DNA of 54,312 nt from Euzebyales bacterium (GTDB lineage Bacteria; Actinomycetota; Nitriliruptoria; Euzebyales; JAHELV01): the NCBI GenBank assembly GCA_035461305.1, contig DATHVN010000166.1, positions 1 through 54,312 of the forward strand. The letters are read 5' to 3'. A program made the translations under genes and the position numbers. Shown here in pieces: positions 1-7,236 of this stretch. The notes under the pieces are model-generated. The model made no database searches, was not told the origin of the DNA, and worked only from the letters and a program-made list of their open reading frames with translations. The stretch's first letter is position 1, and every line of letters begins with the position of its first letter.

Positions 1-104
1 CCGACTACTTCACCACCCGGATCGACCCCGAACGTCGCGCCCGTCACCTGACCCGCCAACTCGCCGACCTCGGCTACCAGGTCACACTCGCCAAGGCCGC
101 CTGA
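1..104 (+). pseudogene. C-terminal end of a transposase, cut by the window edge
   Basis: The reading frame open from base 3 gives about 33 residues ending at TGA 102-104. They include YFTTRIDPERRARH and end LGYQVTL followed by a short Ala-rich tail. This tail pattern (acidic-basic helix, then LGY-V-L and stop) is what I remember from the ends of IS110-type transposases, and the 17-bp sequence 74 bp downstream is shared with the IS110 remnant that follows. Only the end is inside the window, so I cannot say whether the gene is intact. The family call is partly inference; another IS family is possible. Confidence 0.5.
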
Positions 105-177
105 CCCCAGCCGCTCCACCGTCACCCGGCGTCACCCGCCGAGCAACCCCGCCACGCCCACATCCAAGACCACTTAC

Positions 178-194
178 GGTCATTCACGGATCAG
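178..194 (+). repeat. 17-bp IS end repeat, left copy
   Basis: GGTCATTCACGGATCAG occurs here, 74 bp after the transposase stop at 104, and again at 777-793 after the second IS110 remnant. The two copies are identical and in the same orientation. They are best read as the right-hand ends of two related insertion elements, one intact at this end and one internally deleted. Confidence 0.6.
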
Positions 195-324
195 TCAGAC
201 CCTATGGAGCGGCGGGCCGGTTGACGTGTCGACCGGTCATCACCCCCGCGCATGAAGTGTGCGGGGACTGGCCGATCCGAGGATGGGCCTCGGGCCGGAC
301 ACCCCAGTCACGGGGGTGCCGACC

Positions 325-731
325 ATGGCGCATGGTGTGATCGTTGCCGGCCTCGACGTCCATGCTGCCCAGACCCACGCGGCGCAGCTGGAGGCTGCGA
401 CCGGCCAACTGTCGACGAGCAGGCTTGCCGGAGGCGCCGGCCGGCGATGGCGCCGCCTGGGCCCGGGCGTGCGCGCCGTGTATGAGGCGGCCCCACCGGG
501 TTCGGCTGGCCCGCGCGGCCCGCGAGGCGGGGATCGATCTGCGGGTGGTGACACCGGGGTTGATCCCGAAGCGGCCGACGGATCGGGTCAAGACCGACCG
601 GCGCGACGCGGTCCGCGGCGCGGCTGCTGGCCGCCGGCGAGTTGTCCTCGCGCGGGTGCCCACCGAGGCCGAAGAGCAGTTCCGTGATGTGGTCCGCACG
701 CGGGAGGACGTCCGCGGCGATCTGATGCGCG
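325..731 (+). pseudogene. Degenerate N-terminal part of an IS110-family transposase
   Basis: From ATG 325 the protein reads VIVAGLDVH, the DEDD-transposase opening of IS110 (first catalytic Asp in GLDVH), then QTHAAQLEAATGQL. Within about 150 bases the frame is lost. In the next frame the family motifs return: AREAGIDLRVVTP, LIPKRPTDRVKTDRRDA, and later RVPTEAEEQFRDVVRTRED. At least two frameshifts separate these blocks, and the C-terminal half is absent, since the element-end repeat follows only 46 bp later. It cannot encode an active transposase. Family assignment is solid because the motif order matches IS110 exactly; the exact boundaries are approximate. Confidence 0.8.
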
Positions 732-776
732 GAGGCCCAGGACCGTCGCATCCAACCAGGGCGCGACCTCTCTCAG

Positions 777-793
777 GGTCATTCACGGATCAG
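777..793 (+). repeat. 17-bp IS end repeat, right copy
   Basis: Second copy of GGTCATTCACGGATCAG. It overlaps the stop codon (790-792 on the minus strand) of the VOC gene that follows, so the element end lies exactly at the 3' end of that gene. The insertion may have supplied its stop codon or removed its original last residues. Confidence 0.6.
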
Positions 794-1158
794 CGAGGCG
801 GCAACTGCTGGAGGGACCAGCCGTTGCCGTCCGGATCGCTGAACAACACGAACCTGCCCCACGGGTAGTCGCGGACATCGCTGGCCTCGACGCCGTTGGA
901 CAGCAGATGCTCGCGGGCCGCCTCGACGTCGGCCACCACCATCTGGATGCCCTCGACCGAGCCGGGTGCCATGCCGGTCATGCCGTGGTCGAGGACGATC
1001 GAACAGGCAGAACCGGGTGGGGTCAGCTGGACGAACCGGAGGTTCTCGTCGACCCGGTGGTCGTGGTCGGCGGCGAAGCCGACCCGGTCGACGTAGAAGG
1101 CCTTGGCCCGGTCGATGTCCGCGACCGGTACGGGGAGCAGCTCGATCTTCCAGTCCAT
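790..1158 (-). CDS. VOC (glyoxalase/bleomycin-resistance) family protein
   Basis: A 122-residue protein starting MDWKIELLPVPVADIDRAKA and containing FYVDRVGF, the usual beta-alpha-beta opening of a vicinal oxygen chelate domain. The second half gives GIQMVVADVEAAREHL, then FSDPDGNGW near the end, which is the standard VOC C-terminal signature. Length suits one VOC monomer with two beta-alpha-beta-beta-beta modules. The family includes glyoxalases, ring-cleavage dioxygenases and resistance proteins; nothing here fixes the substrate. The stop codon overlaps the 17-bp IS end repeat, so the extreme C terminus could have been altered by the insertion. ATG 1158 is the obvious start, as the domain begins at once. 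Confidence 0.85.
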   Translation of the reverse strand: MDWKIELLPVPVADIDRAKAFYVDRVGFAADHDHRVDENLRFVQLTPPGSACSIVLDHGMTGMAPGSVEGIQMVVADVEAAREHLLSNGVEASDVRDYPWGRFVLFSDPDGNGWSLQQLPPR

Positions 1159-1244
1159 CGTTCACGTCCTTGGTCGAAGGTGATCTGAACCGTATCGAGC
1201 GATGAGGACAGCATCTGTCCTAGGTCGTCACGTTCGGTGGAGGA

Positions 1245-2210
1245 TCAACTGAGCGCGTCGACCACCAGCTCGCGGACGTGCGGGTCGCGTAGGATCCGCC
1301 GGTGGCCCAGGCCGTGGGTGGCGACGAACGCCGCGCCTGGCCACCGGTCGGCGATGTCGCGCCCGTCAGCGATCGGCACGTCCGCGTCATCGGCGTCGTG
1401 CACGATGAGTCCTGTGGGTGCCAGGTCCGGCAGCGACCGGTCGACGTCGAGGACCTCCCACACGTCTTGGCCGAAGCGTCGCTGGTTCGCCCTGCGCAGC
1501 TCGTCGACGAGCGCGGGACGCAGCCTGGCCTGGTCGCCGAAGCGATCGAGCGCGCGGATCATGCGCCTGCCCGGCGCCAGCGCGACGAGGGTCTCCGGCG
1601 CGTCGACCCCGTCCTCGAAGGCAAGCAGCACGATCGGGAACCCCATGGAGTGCGCGACGACCGCATCGGGGCGCTCGTGGCGCAGTACTGCACCCGCGGC
1701 CCGGGCGAGCTCGAAGGCGTCCGTGGTGCGCCCGTCAGTCGTGCCGTGCGCCGGCAGGTCCGGCGCGACGACCCGCCAGCCCGCCGTGATGAGGCCCTGG
1801 GCGATGTGTCGCCAGTCCGCGGCGCGCCCTGCCCACCCGTGCACCAGGACCGCGGTCGGGCCGGCGCCACCGGTGAAGCCGCTCAGCGTGCGCCCGTCGT
1901 GGTGGAGCGACCACGGCCGCGTGTCGTTGGCGAGACCTGTGGCCGGCCGCCGGCTCGCTCGGTGGACCCATGGTGTCAGCCACAGGCGCAGCAGCGATCG
2001 CCGCGCCAGGCGCGGGTGGATGCGGCCCAGCGCCCGCGCCGTCACGTAGGAGCGTAGGAACGTGGGGCCACCGAGTGTCGGGCGCCGCCGTGCGCGCAGG
2101 CTCAGCAGACGGTCGGTCGGCCGCAGCGGCTGGGACCGACCGGACTCGAGGTCCAGCATGATCTCCCTGAGCGTCAGCACGACCGGCAAGGGGGTGGATG
2201 ATGCGCGCAT
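1245..2210 (-). CDS. Alpha/beta hydrolase
   Basis: A 321-residue alpha/beta-hydrolase-fold protein. The motif VLVHGWAGRAADW supplies the oxyanion-hole HG segment; VVAHSMGF holds the nucleophile Ser in a G/A-H-S-M-G elbow; IVHDADDADVPI carries the likely catalytic Asp; and THGLGHRRIL gives the catalytic His. An N-terminal extension of about 90 residues before the fold is rich in Arg and lacks a signal peptide. The reading frame stays open far upstream, into the divergent regulator, but the ATG at 2208-2210 (MRASSTPLPVV) fits the promoter space with the HxlR gene. It shares that intergenic region with a palindrome, so control by the neighbouring regulator is plausible. Substrate unknown. Confidence 0.8.
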   Translation of the reverse strand: MRASSTPLPVVLTLREIMLDLESGRSQPLRPTDRLLSLRARRRPTLGGPTFLRSYVTARALGRIHPRLARRSLLRLWLTPWVHRASRRPATGLANDTRPWSLHHDGRTLSGFTGGAGPTAVLVHGWAGRAADWRHIAQGLITAGWRVVAPDLPAHGTTDGRTTDAFELARAAGAVLRHERPDAVVAHSMGFPIVLLAFEDGVDAPETLVALAPGRRMIRALDRFGDQARLRPALVDELRRANQRRFGQDVWEVLDVDRSLPDLAPTGLIVHDADDADVPIADGRDIADRWPGAAFVATHGLGHRRILRDPHVRELVVDALS

Positions 2211-2257
2211 CGTCGTTGCTCCGGGCGCGGGCCGCGAACCGCCGCGACGTCGAGTAG

Positions 2258-2272
2258 GTTGCTTTTCGCAAC
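2258..2272. promoter_or_regulatory. Palindrome, candidate HxlR operator
   Basis: GTTGC-ttttc-GCAAC is a perfect inverted repeat with 5-base arms, 65 bp before the HxlR start and 48 bp before the hydrolase start. A further GCAACC lies at 2300-2305. Position between divergent genes suggests an operator serving both; this is inference from position and symmetry. Confidence 0.45.
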
Positions 2273-2336
2273 GCACTCTACCGAAGAACGTTTCCTTCTG
2301 CAACCCACGAGCGTACGGGCAGGTAGACTGAGCGCC

Positions 2337-2831
2337 ATGCCCCGCCGCGTGGACCTCTCCGCCTTCTCGTGCTCGGTCGCGCGCACCCTCGACGTCGTCG
2401 GCGACAAGTGGACGCTGCTGGTGCTGCGCGACGCCTTCTACGGCGTGCGCCGGTTCGAGGACTTCACGCGCGACCTCGGTATCGCGCGCAACATCCTGAC
2501 CGACCGGCTCGGACGGCTGGTCGACGCCGGTGTGCTCGAACGCCGGCAGTACGAGGAGCACCCGCCCCGGTTCGAGTACCGCCTGACCGCCAAGGGCCGT
2601 GACCTGCTGCCCGTGCTGCTGGCCATGATGCACTGGGGCGACACGTGGGCCGGCCCCGGCGACGACCCGCCCATCGATCTGATCCACGACGCCTGTGGAC
2701 GGACGACCCACGCCGTCACGGTCTGCGCTGGCTGCGGCGAGGAGCTCACGCCCTTCAATGTGCGCGTCGAGCCCCTGCCGCCGGTGATCAACGATGTCAT
2801 TGCGCGCCGTCGCGTCGCATCAACCGCCTGA
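2337..2831 (+). CDS. HxlR-family winged-helix transcriptional regulator
   Basis: A 164-residue protein with the HxlR signature: Cys in the opening segment (AFSCSVARTLDVVG), then DKWTLLVLRDAF, FEDFTRDLGIARNILTDRL as the recognition helix region, and RFEYRLTAKGRDLLPVLLAM for the wing. The C-terminal 60 residues add an extension with CAGCGEEL, a possible two-Cys metal site or redox pair. Family members respond to quinones, aldehydes or other electrophiles, often through the early Cys. It is divergent from the alpha/beta hydrolase with a palindrome between. ATG 2337 is chosen because the domain starts directly after it; a longer open frame upstream runs through the promoter region and is unlikely. 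Confidence 0.85.
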   Translation: MPRRVDLSAFSCSVARTLDVVGDKWTLLVLRDAFYGVRRFEDFTRDLGIARNILTDRLGRLVDAGVLERRQYEEHPPRFEYRLTAKGRDLLPVLLAMMHWGDTWAGPGDDPPIDLIHDACGRTTHAVTVCAGCGEELTPFNVRVEPLPPVINDVIARRRVASTA

Positions 2832-3138
2832 CCGCCCGGCGGACGGTCAACGCGACTGGGACCAAATATAACCCTTGACACGAGGGTGAGAGTTCCGCGC
2901 ATCGTGAGCGGTTGACCACCAGACGCGACATCCCGCCACACAGGGATGGAGCCGGGACGATGACGACGGCGACACCGCCGGCGGGGTTGTACGACGACCC
3001 CGAAGCCACAGGTCAGCTGTGCTGGGCGACCCTGGTTGCAGGCACGGTACGTGGCACTCGTGATGGCGCGGTAACGTGGAGGGGGCCGACCTGCCGGACT
3101 TCGAGGTCACGTCATCCTGCCGGGGGTGGCCTCCGCGC
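2832..3138. other. Convergent intergenic stretch without a recognised gene
   Basis: Lies between the ends of the HxlR gene and the LigD-type gene. An open frame at 2912-3202 on the plus strand has no recognisable domain and runs into the LigD gene. I see no clear hairpin with a T-tract. Confidence 0.4.
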
Positions 3139-4209
3139 TCATTCGTGTGAACGGGCTCTGCTGGGCGCAACTCGCGGCGGCTCGTCGGGCTGTTTGGGAT
3201 AGACCGGCGGCCACGGCGCATCCATCAACCCGTTCGCCCGGTCGCGCTCGTGCATCTCGAGCAGCGTGTCGAGCGACTGCGGGCTGTCGTTGATGCCCTC
3301 CCACGGGTCGCCGAGGGCGTCCAGCCGAGCGGGCAGGCTCGCGATCGTGAGCTCGTCGGGATCGATCTCGTCGAGCTCGTCCCAGCTGACGGGCGTCGAC
3401 ACCTGCCCACCCACACGGTCACGGACCGACCACGCGCCGAACACCGTCTTGTGCGGGGCGTTCTGGTTGTAGTCGAGGAACACACGCGTACCTCGCTCCT
3501 CCTTCCACCAGGCCGCTGTGATGAGGTCCGGCCGTCGGCGCTCCAGCTCGCGGGCGATGGCGACCGCCGCGTGTCGCACCTGGTAGGAGTCCCAGAGTCG
3601 CGCGAGCCGCACGTATACATGCAGACCGCGTCGTCCGGTCGTCTTGGGCCATGCGGTCACGCCGACCTCGTGGAGCAGCGTGCGCAGCTCGTGGGCCGCG
3701 ACGACGGCGTCGCGGAACACGGTGCCCGGTTGCGGGTCGAGGTCGAGGCGCAGCTCGTCGGTGTGGTCCGGGTCGTCGGCCGGGAACGGCCACGGGTGGA
3801 AACCGAGGCACCCGAGGTTGACCGCCCAGGCGAGGTGCGCGATGTCGCCGACGACCATCGCGCGCGACGGCGTGCCGTTCACGGTCATCACTGTTGTCGT
3901 CTGGAGCCAGTCGGGCGCGTTCTTGGGGACCCGCTTCTGGAAGAACGACGGTCCACCCGCGCCTTCGGGAAAGCGTTGGAGCATGACGGGCCGGCCACCC
4001 ATCGTGCGCATGACGGGCTCGGCGAACCGCTGGTAGTGCTCGACCAGGTCGAGCTTGGTCTCGCCGCGCTTCGGGAAGAACACCTTGTCCGCGCTCGTGA
4101 TCCGGACCTGGTGCCCGTCGATCGTCATCTCGTGCGCGGTCCCTGCCACGGGTGGCATCGTACCGGTCCGGTGGCGTGCCGGCTGCGGCCCGGATGTGGG
4201 TGCCGGCAC
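3139..4209 (-). CDS. LigD-type primase-polymerase (NHEJ polymerase domain)
   Basis: A stand-alone protein of about 340-356 residues matching the polymerase domain of ligase D, the archaeo-eukaryotic-primase-like enzyme that fills gaps with NTPs in non-homologous end joining. Visible motifs are ITSADKVFFPKRGETK, MVVGDIAHLAWAVNLGCL, the catalytic LRLDLDPQPG, TTGRRGLHVYVRL, RVFLDYNQNAPHKT and TPVSWDELD near the end. No ligase or phosphoesterase domain is attached and no Ku gene is in the window. The ATG at 4209 is 9 bp after the preceding gene; an internal ATG at 4158 begins closer to the conserved domain and could be the true start, since neither has a good ribosome-binding site. It may be translated with the SRPBCC gene upstream. 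Confidence 0.85.
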   Translation of the reverse strand: MPAPTSGPQPARHRTGTMPPVAGTAHEMTIDGHQVRITSADKVFFPKRGETKLDLVEHYQRFAEPVMRTMGGRPVMLQRFPEGAGGPSFFQKRVPKNAPDWLQTTTVMTVNGTPSRAMVVGDIAHLAWAVNLGCLGFHPWPFPADDPDHTDELRLDLDPQPGTVFRDAVVAAHELRTLLHEVGVTAWPKTTGRRGLHVYVRLARLWDSYQVRHAAVAIARELERRRPDLITAAWWKEERGTRVFLDYNQNAPHKTVFGAWSVRDRVGGQVSTPVSWDELDEIDPDELTIASLPARLDALGDPWEGINDSPQSLDTLLEMHERDRANGLMDAPWPPVYPKQPDEPPRVAPSRARSHE

Positions 4210-4218
4210 GCGCGGTCG

Positions 4219-4656
4219 TCAGGTACCGTCCTCGAGCAGGGCCTTGAGCCGTCGGTAGTCGGCGGTCACCGAGCGCTGGGCGAGGCGCTGCACGATCGGA
4301 GCAGCCAGGCGGAAGAACCGGCCGGGGTCGCCACTGATCGCCGCCTCGACGCGGCAGGTCCACGTGTCGACCGCCGTGACCGAGCGGGTGACGCGGATCG
4401 GGAACGGGCCGCTGGTCGACTGGATCGTGATCGATCGTCCCGGCTCGTGCCCGACCACCTCGAACTCGGTCACGACCTGCCGTCCCAGGAACGCCGCCTC
4501 CTGCCGGTACGTGGCGCCGACGCCGATCGGCGGCGGCGAGGTCCACGCACACGAACGCATGCCCTGCTGCCAGCGGGAGTTGTTGGATGCGTCGGCGATG
4601 AAGGCGAACACCTCGTCGGCGGGCCGTTCGATGGTCTGTACTGCTGCGAGGTTCAC
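4219..4656 (-). CDS. SRPBCC / polyketide-cyclase-like protein
   Basis: 145 residues with the START-like (SRPBCC) pattern: AAVQTIERPADEVFAFIADASN then RWQQGM, a central VGATYRQEAAFLGRQVVTEFEV and a long C-terminal helix (RLAQRSVTADYRRLKALLE). This fold forms a deep hydrophobic pocket for lipophilic ligands; ligand unknown. It follows the AHSA1-like gene by only one base and precedes the LigD-type gene by 9 bp, so all four genes from the ArsR gene at 5462 down to 3139 can form one minus-strand operon under the ArsR promoter. Confidence 0.8.
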   Translation of the reverse strand: MNLAAVQTIERPADEVFAFIADASNNSRWQQGMRSCAWTSPPPIGVGATYRQEAAFLGRQVVTEFEVVGHEPGRSITIQSTSGPFPIRVTRSVTAVDTWTCRVEAAISGDPGRFFRLAAPIVQRLAQRSVTADYRRLKALLEDGT

Positions 4657-4657
4657 G

Positions 4658-5131
4658 TCATCGTTCCTGTCTCACGCGTTTCACGACCTCGTCGGGGTGC
4701 TCCGCCCACGGGGCGGGCCCCGGATCGACGCCGTCGATCACCGCGCCGAGCCTTGTCAGGAACCGGTCCCAGCCGTGCTCGTGCAGCGTGGCATCGTCGC
4801 CGTCGAGGCCGCGGTGGGTCAGCCGCAGCCGGGTGCCGGTCGCGATGGGCGTCAGCTCGACGGTGACCTCGGTCGATCCCGCCGGCACCGGTATGGCCTC
4901 CGCGCGCTCCCAGCCCCACGTGAACACGAGGCGGTGGGGTGGATCGAGCTCGACGTACCGGCCGAGGCAGGCGTCCTTGTCGGCCAGCGTGAAGCGGAAC
5001 ACCCCGCCGGGGACGGGGTCGAGCTCCGCGTTGTCGCCGAGCCAGCGCACGAGGAGGTCTGGCTCGGTGAACATCGCAAAGAGGACGTCGGGCGGTGCGG
5101 CGATGTTGCGCTCGATCACGATGTCAGCCAC
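4658..5131 (-). CDS. SRPBCC (AHSA1-like) protein, coupled to ArsR
   Basis: 157 residues. The opening IVIERNIAAPPDVLFAMFTEPD and RWLGDNAELDPVPGGVFRF are typical of the activator-of-Hsp90-ATPase-like SRPBCC family, followed by VELDPPHRLVFTWGWE and RLRLTHRGL with a C-terminal helix. Start choice: GTG 5131 overlaps the ArsR stop as GTGGCTGA, giving translational coupling and placing the fold at residue 4. In actinobacteria such proteins are commonly paired with an ArsR regulator in a two-gene unit; the cellular role is generally unknown. A closely similar pair sits at 6337-7090 in the opposite orientation, and the two SRPBCC proteins share LVVERH/IVIERN, FTWGW, LRLTHR/IRLTHR and GWDRFL/GWEHYL blocks. 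Confidence 0.85.
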   Translation of the reverse strand: MADIVIERNIAAPPDVLFAMFTEPDLLVRWLGDNAELDPVPGGVFRFTLADKDACLGRYVELDPPHRLVFTWGWERAEAIPVPAGSTEVTVELTPIATGTRLRLTHRGLDGDDATLHEHGWDRFLTRLGAVIDGVDPGPAPWAEHPDEVVKRVRQER

Positions 5132-5462
5132 GACGTTGCGTCTCCTCCTCGGCGGCTGCCTGCAACGCGTCGAGACGGTCGTCCCAGAAGCCTGCGACCA
5201 GCGCCCGGATCCTCGCGAGGCGGTCGCGGTCGGCCCGGTACCACCGGCGGTTGCCGTCGACGCGTACCGCCACCAGGTTCGCGTCGCGCAACACGCGCAG
5301 GTGCTGGCTGGCCGAGGGCCGCGACATGCTCGTGTGCTCGGCGAGGTCGGTCGACGTCCGCTCGGCGCTCCAGACCAGTCGGAGCATGCGGCGGCGTCCG
5401 GGGTGCGCGAGGGCCCGGAGTGCCGCATCGTCGTACGCAGCCGCAGACGATTCAGTAGTCAC
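5124..5462 (-). CDS. ArsR-family winged-helix repressor
   Basis: 112 residues. Motifs ALRALAHPGRRRMLRLVW, STDLAEHTSMSRPSASQHL (recognition helix) and VRVDGNRRWYRADRDRL (wing) fit the ArsR/SmtB group that pairs with SRPBCC genes; no Cys or His metal-binding cluster is visible, so a metal sensor is unlikely. It starts at GTG 5462. A direct repeat of CACGCAA on the plus strand (5460-5466 and 5476-5482) covers the start codon and the sequence just upstream, and a TAACTT hexamer lies where a -10 box would give a leaderless transcript, so autorepression is likely. It overlaps the SRPBCC gene by eight bases. Confidence 0.88.
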   Translation of the reverse strand: MTTESSAAAYDDAALRALAHPGRRRMLRLVWSAERTSTDLAEHTSMSRPSASQHLRVLRDANLVAVRVDGNRRWYRADRDRLARIRALVAGFWDDRLDALQAAAEEETQRRG

Positions 5463-5482
5463 GCAATTAAGTTAGCACGCAA
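5460..5482 (-). promoter_or_regulatory. Candidate ArsR promoter/operator with direct repeat
   Basis: Read on the minus strand, TTGCGTG occurs twice with a 16-bp period, and the second copy contains the GTG start codon. Between them is CTAACTTAA, an A+T-rich patch that could be a -10 element for a leaderless mRNA. Inference from spacing only. Confidence 0.4.
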
Positions 5483-5555
5483 CAGGCGTCCAGGCGCAAT
5501 GCGGACGACCCCCTCGGGGCGCGGAGGGTCGTTCGCATCAGGTGGGAAGTGTTGG

Positions 5556-5708
5556 TCACGCGGGACGGACGCGCAAGCGTGCCCGTCGCGACGGCCAGGC
5601 GAATGTCCGGCGCGGTTTCCGCCGGGGGACGCGCGACCGGCGGGCCCGCTCGGCCTCCCGCGCACGGTCCGCCATGACAACGGCGACGTGATAGTCGATG
5701 TATGACAT
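5556..5708 (-). CDS. Small basic hypothetical protein
   Basis: A 50-residue open frame from ATG 5708: MSYIDYHVAVVMADRAREAE followed by an Arg-rich tail. The opening MSY-DY followed by a basic helix recalls short actinobacterial proteins of unknown function, usually placed alone. No Shine-Dalgarno sequence is visible. It is the best coding candidate in the 380-bp gap between the two ArsR modules but remains uncertain. Confidence 0.35.
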   Translation of the reverse strand: MSYIDYHVAVVMADRAREAERARRSRVPRRKPRRTFAWPSRRARLRVRPA

Positions 5709-5842
5709 TGGGGGTGCGCCTGTTCGAGGTGTGTGCACATCCTCGTAGAAGGTCCGCGCCCCGCCACGGGTGGTTTCTGCCCACATCTGTCCTGTCCCGC
5801 TGCCTGCCTACATGCCAGCCCGTCGCCGCGCCAGTGCGTTGC

Positions 5843-6256
5843 TCAGGCGCTGCCCTCGGCCTGATCCTTGAGGCCGAAGATGAACCGCGCCCAGGCCGGG
5901 GTGATGACGGGGATGATCGGGTTGGCGGGGTCGAACCCCTCGTGCGTGAACAGCAACCGTGTCCCCGTGCCCTCGTCAGGCTCCTCGACTCGCCATCGGA
6001 TCGTCGTGTCAGCCCACCACGGTGGGAACGCCAGCGTCGCCCATGCGAGGCTTCGGTCGCCGCGCTCTACGGCGAACTCGAACGACTGGGGGACGTCGGG
6101 AAACGAGATGCGGAACGCACCCCCGTCCTTGCCGGGGTCGCCGTCCACGGGTCGTGACCACCACCGTTCGACGCCGTCGGACGTCGTCAGTGCCTGCAGC
6201 ACGGTGCCGGGGTCGGCGTCGATGTTGAACTGCATGTGGATCGCGTAGTCGCCCAT
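5843..6256 (-). CDS. SRPBCC-domain protein divergent from ArsR
   Basis: 137 residues from ATG 6256, preceded by GGGAG at good spacing. MGDYAIHMQFNIDADPGTVLQALTTSDGVERWW is an SRPBCC opening (quoted here in two parts: MGDYAIHMQF and TTSDGVERWW), then FRISFPDVPQSFEFAV, TTIRWRVEE, RLLFTHEGF and a terminal helix WARFIFGLKD. It is divergent from the ArsR gene at 6337, and the 80-bp space holds an inverted TTTAGTC pair, so the regulator probably controls both directions. The open frame extends upstream to 6373 but that part overlaps the ArsR promoter and is not coding-like. Confidence 0.82.
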   Translation of the reverse strand: MGDYAIHMQFNIDADPGTVLQALTTSDGVERWWSRPVDGDPGKDGGAFRISFPDVPQSFEFAVERGDRSLAWATLAFPPWWADTTIRWRVEEPDEGTGTRLLFTHEGFDPANPIIPVITPAWARFIFGLKDQAEGSA

Positions 6257-6279
6257 CGGGGTGCTCCCGGGATCGTCTA

Positions 6280-6333
6280 TTTTAGTCACGGGTAGAATAC
6301 CACCCCCGTACGCTACTTCAACCTGGACTAAAG
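6280..6333. promoter_or_regulatory. Divergent operator region for the second ArsR module
   Basis: TTTAGTC at 6281-6287 and its complement GACTAAA at 6326-6332 form an inverted pair 38 bp apart, each next to one of the divergent start regions. Extended half-sites are ATTTTAGTCACG and, on the other strand, ACTTTAGTCCAG. The GACTAAA copy ends only four bases before ATG 6337, consistent with a leaderless or very short-leader transcript. Confidence 0.5.
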
Positions 6334-6336
6334 TGG

Positions 6337-6657
6337 ATGGGGATGGACCCATGGCAGATCGTCGCCGAGCCACGACGACGCGAGATCCTGCGGCTCGTCT
6401 GGGACGACGAGCTGTCTGCCGGCGACATCGCCGATCGGTTCGACGTCACCTTCGGCGCGGTGTCGCAGCACCTCGCCGTGCTCCGTGACGCAGGGTACGT
6501 CACGGTCCGTCGTGCCGGTAACCGCCGCTACTACCGCACGGACAAGGAGCGGCTCGGGCCGCTGCGGCCGGCGCTGGAGCTCATGTGGACGCAGACCCTG
6601 GACCAGCTCGCCGAGGCGGTCGAGGCCGAGCCGACGGAGCAGGCCGATGACGAGTGA
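6337..6657 (+). CDS. ArsR-family winged-helix repressor
   Basis: 106 residues: MGMDPWQIVAEPRRREILRL, SAGDIADRFDVTFGAVSQHL (recognition helix) and VTVRRAGNRRYYRTDKERL (wing). Like the regulator at 5462 it lacks metal-binding Cys pairs. A second ATG at 6343 is an alternative start. Its 3' end overlaps the SRPBCC gene by 11 bases, reproducing the ArsR-SRPBCC arrangement seen at 4658-5462, and it also has a divergent SRPBCC gene on the other side. Operator half-sites flank its promoter. Confidence 0.88.
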   Translation: MGMDPWQIVAEPRRREILRLVWDDELSAGDIADRFDVTFGAVSQHLAVLRDAGYVTVRRAGNRRYYRTDKERLGPLRPALELMWTQTLDQLAEAVEAEPTEQADDE

Positions 6658-7090
6658 GCCGGCGACGCTCGTCGTCGAACGTCATGTGGACGCCACACCC
6701 GCGGCGGTCTACGCCTACCTGACGGACTCGGAGCGCTGGGTGCGGTGGCAGGGCGCCGAGGCCACGATCGACGCCCAGCCAGGCGGCCTGTTCCGCATCC
6801 TGATGGGCAACGGCATGTGCGCGCGTGGGCAGTTCGTCGAACTGGTGCGCGACACCCGCGTCGTCTTCACGTGGGGCTGGATCGACATGCCGGACCTGCC
6901 CCCCGGCTCGACGATCGTCGAGATCGACCTCGAGCAGGACGGCGGCGGCACGCTGATCCGCCTGACACACCGCGACCTGCCAGCCGATCACGCGGACGTC
7001 CACCGCATCGGCTGGGAGCACTACCTGGCGCGCCTCGGTGTCTGCGCCGCCGGCGGCGACCCGGGGCCCGACCCTGGCGTCGGTGCCTGA
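6647..7090 (+). CDS. SRPBCC (AHSA1-like) protein, coupled to ArsR
   Basis: 147 residues from ATG 6647, which lies inside the end of the ArsR gene (11-base overlap), so translation is probably coupled. Motifs: ATLVVERHVDATPAAVYAYL, ERWVRWQG, AQPGGLFRILMGNGM, DTRVVFTWGWIDM and RLTHRDLPADHADVHRIGWE with YLARL. It is a near paralogue of the protein at 4658-5131. The fold binds hydrophobic ligands; the ligand and the signal sensed by the ArsR partner are unknown. Confidence 0.85.
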   Translation: MTSEPATLVVERHVDATPAAVYAYLTDSERWVRWQGAEATIDAQPGGLFRILMGNGMCARGQFVELVRDTRVVFTWGWIDMPDLPPGSTIVEIDLEQDGGGTLIRLTHRDLPADHADVHRIGWEHYLARLGVCAAGGDPGPDPGVGA

Positions 7091-7236
7091 TCTGTCCGAC
7101 CGCCGAGAATCGCGTCGCGAAGCGCCGGGCATGGGGACTGCGGAGGTCTCTCCCGCGAGGCTTGTCTTCAGATTGCGTAGGTGCGCGGCCATGGGACGGT
7201 CGGTGCGCTCTGCGGTGCGGTTCGTCCCTGGTCAAG

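Noticed and set aside
202-786. Long open frames on both strands over the IS110 remnant
   Set aside because: They are shadows of a degenerate transposase; only the blocks with IS110 motifs make sense.
2912-3202. 96-residue plus-strand open frame between HxlR and LigD-type genes
   Set aside because: No domain and it runs into the 3' end of the LigD-type gene.
3250-4866. 538-residue plus-strand open frame
   Set aside because: Antisense to the LigD-type and SRPBCC genes; composition is the Arg/Asp/Val pattern typical of high-GC antisense frames.
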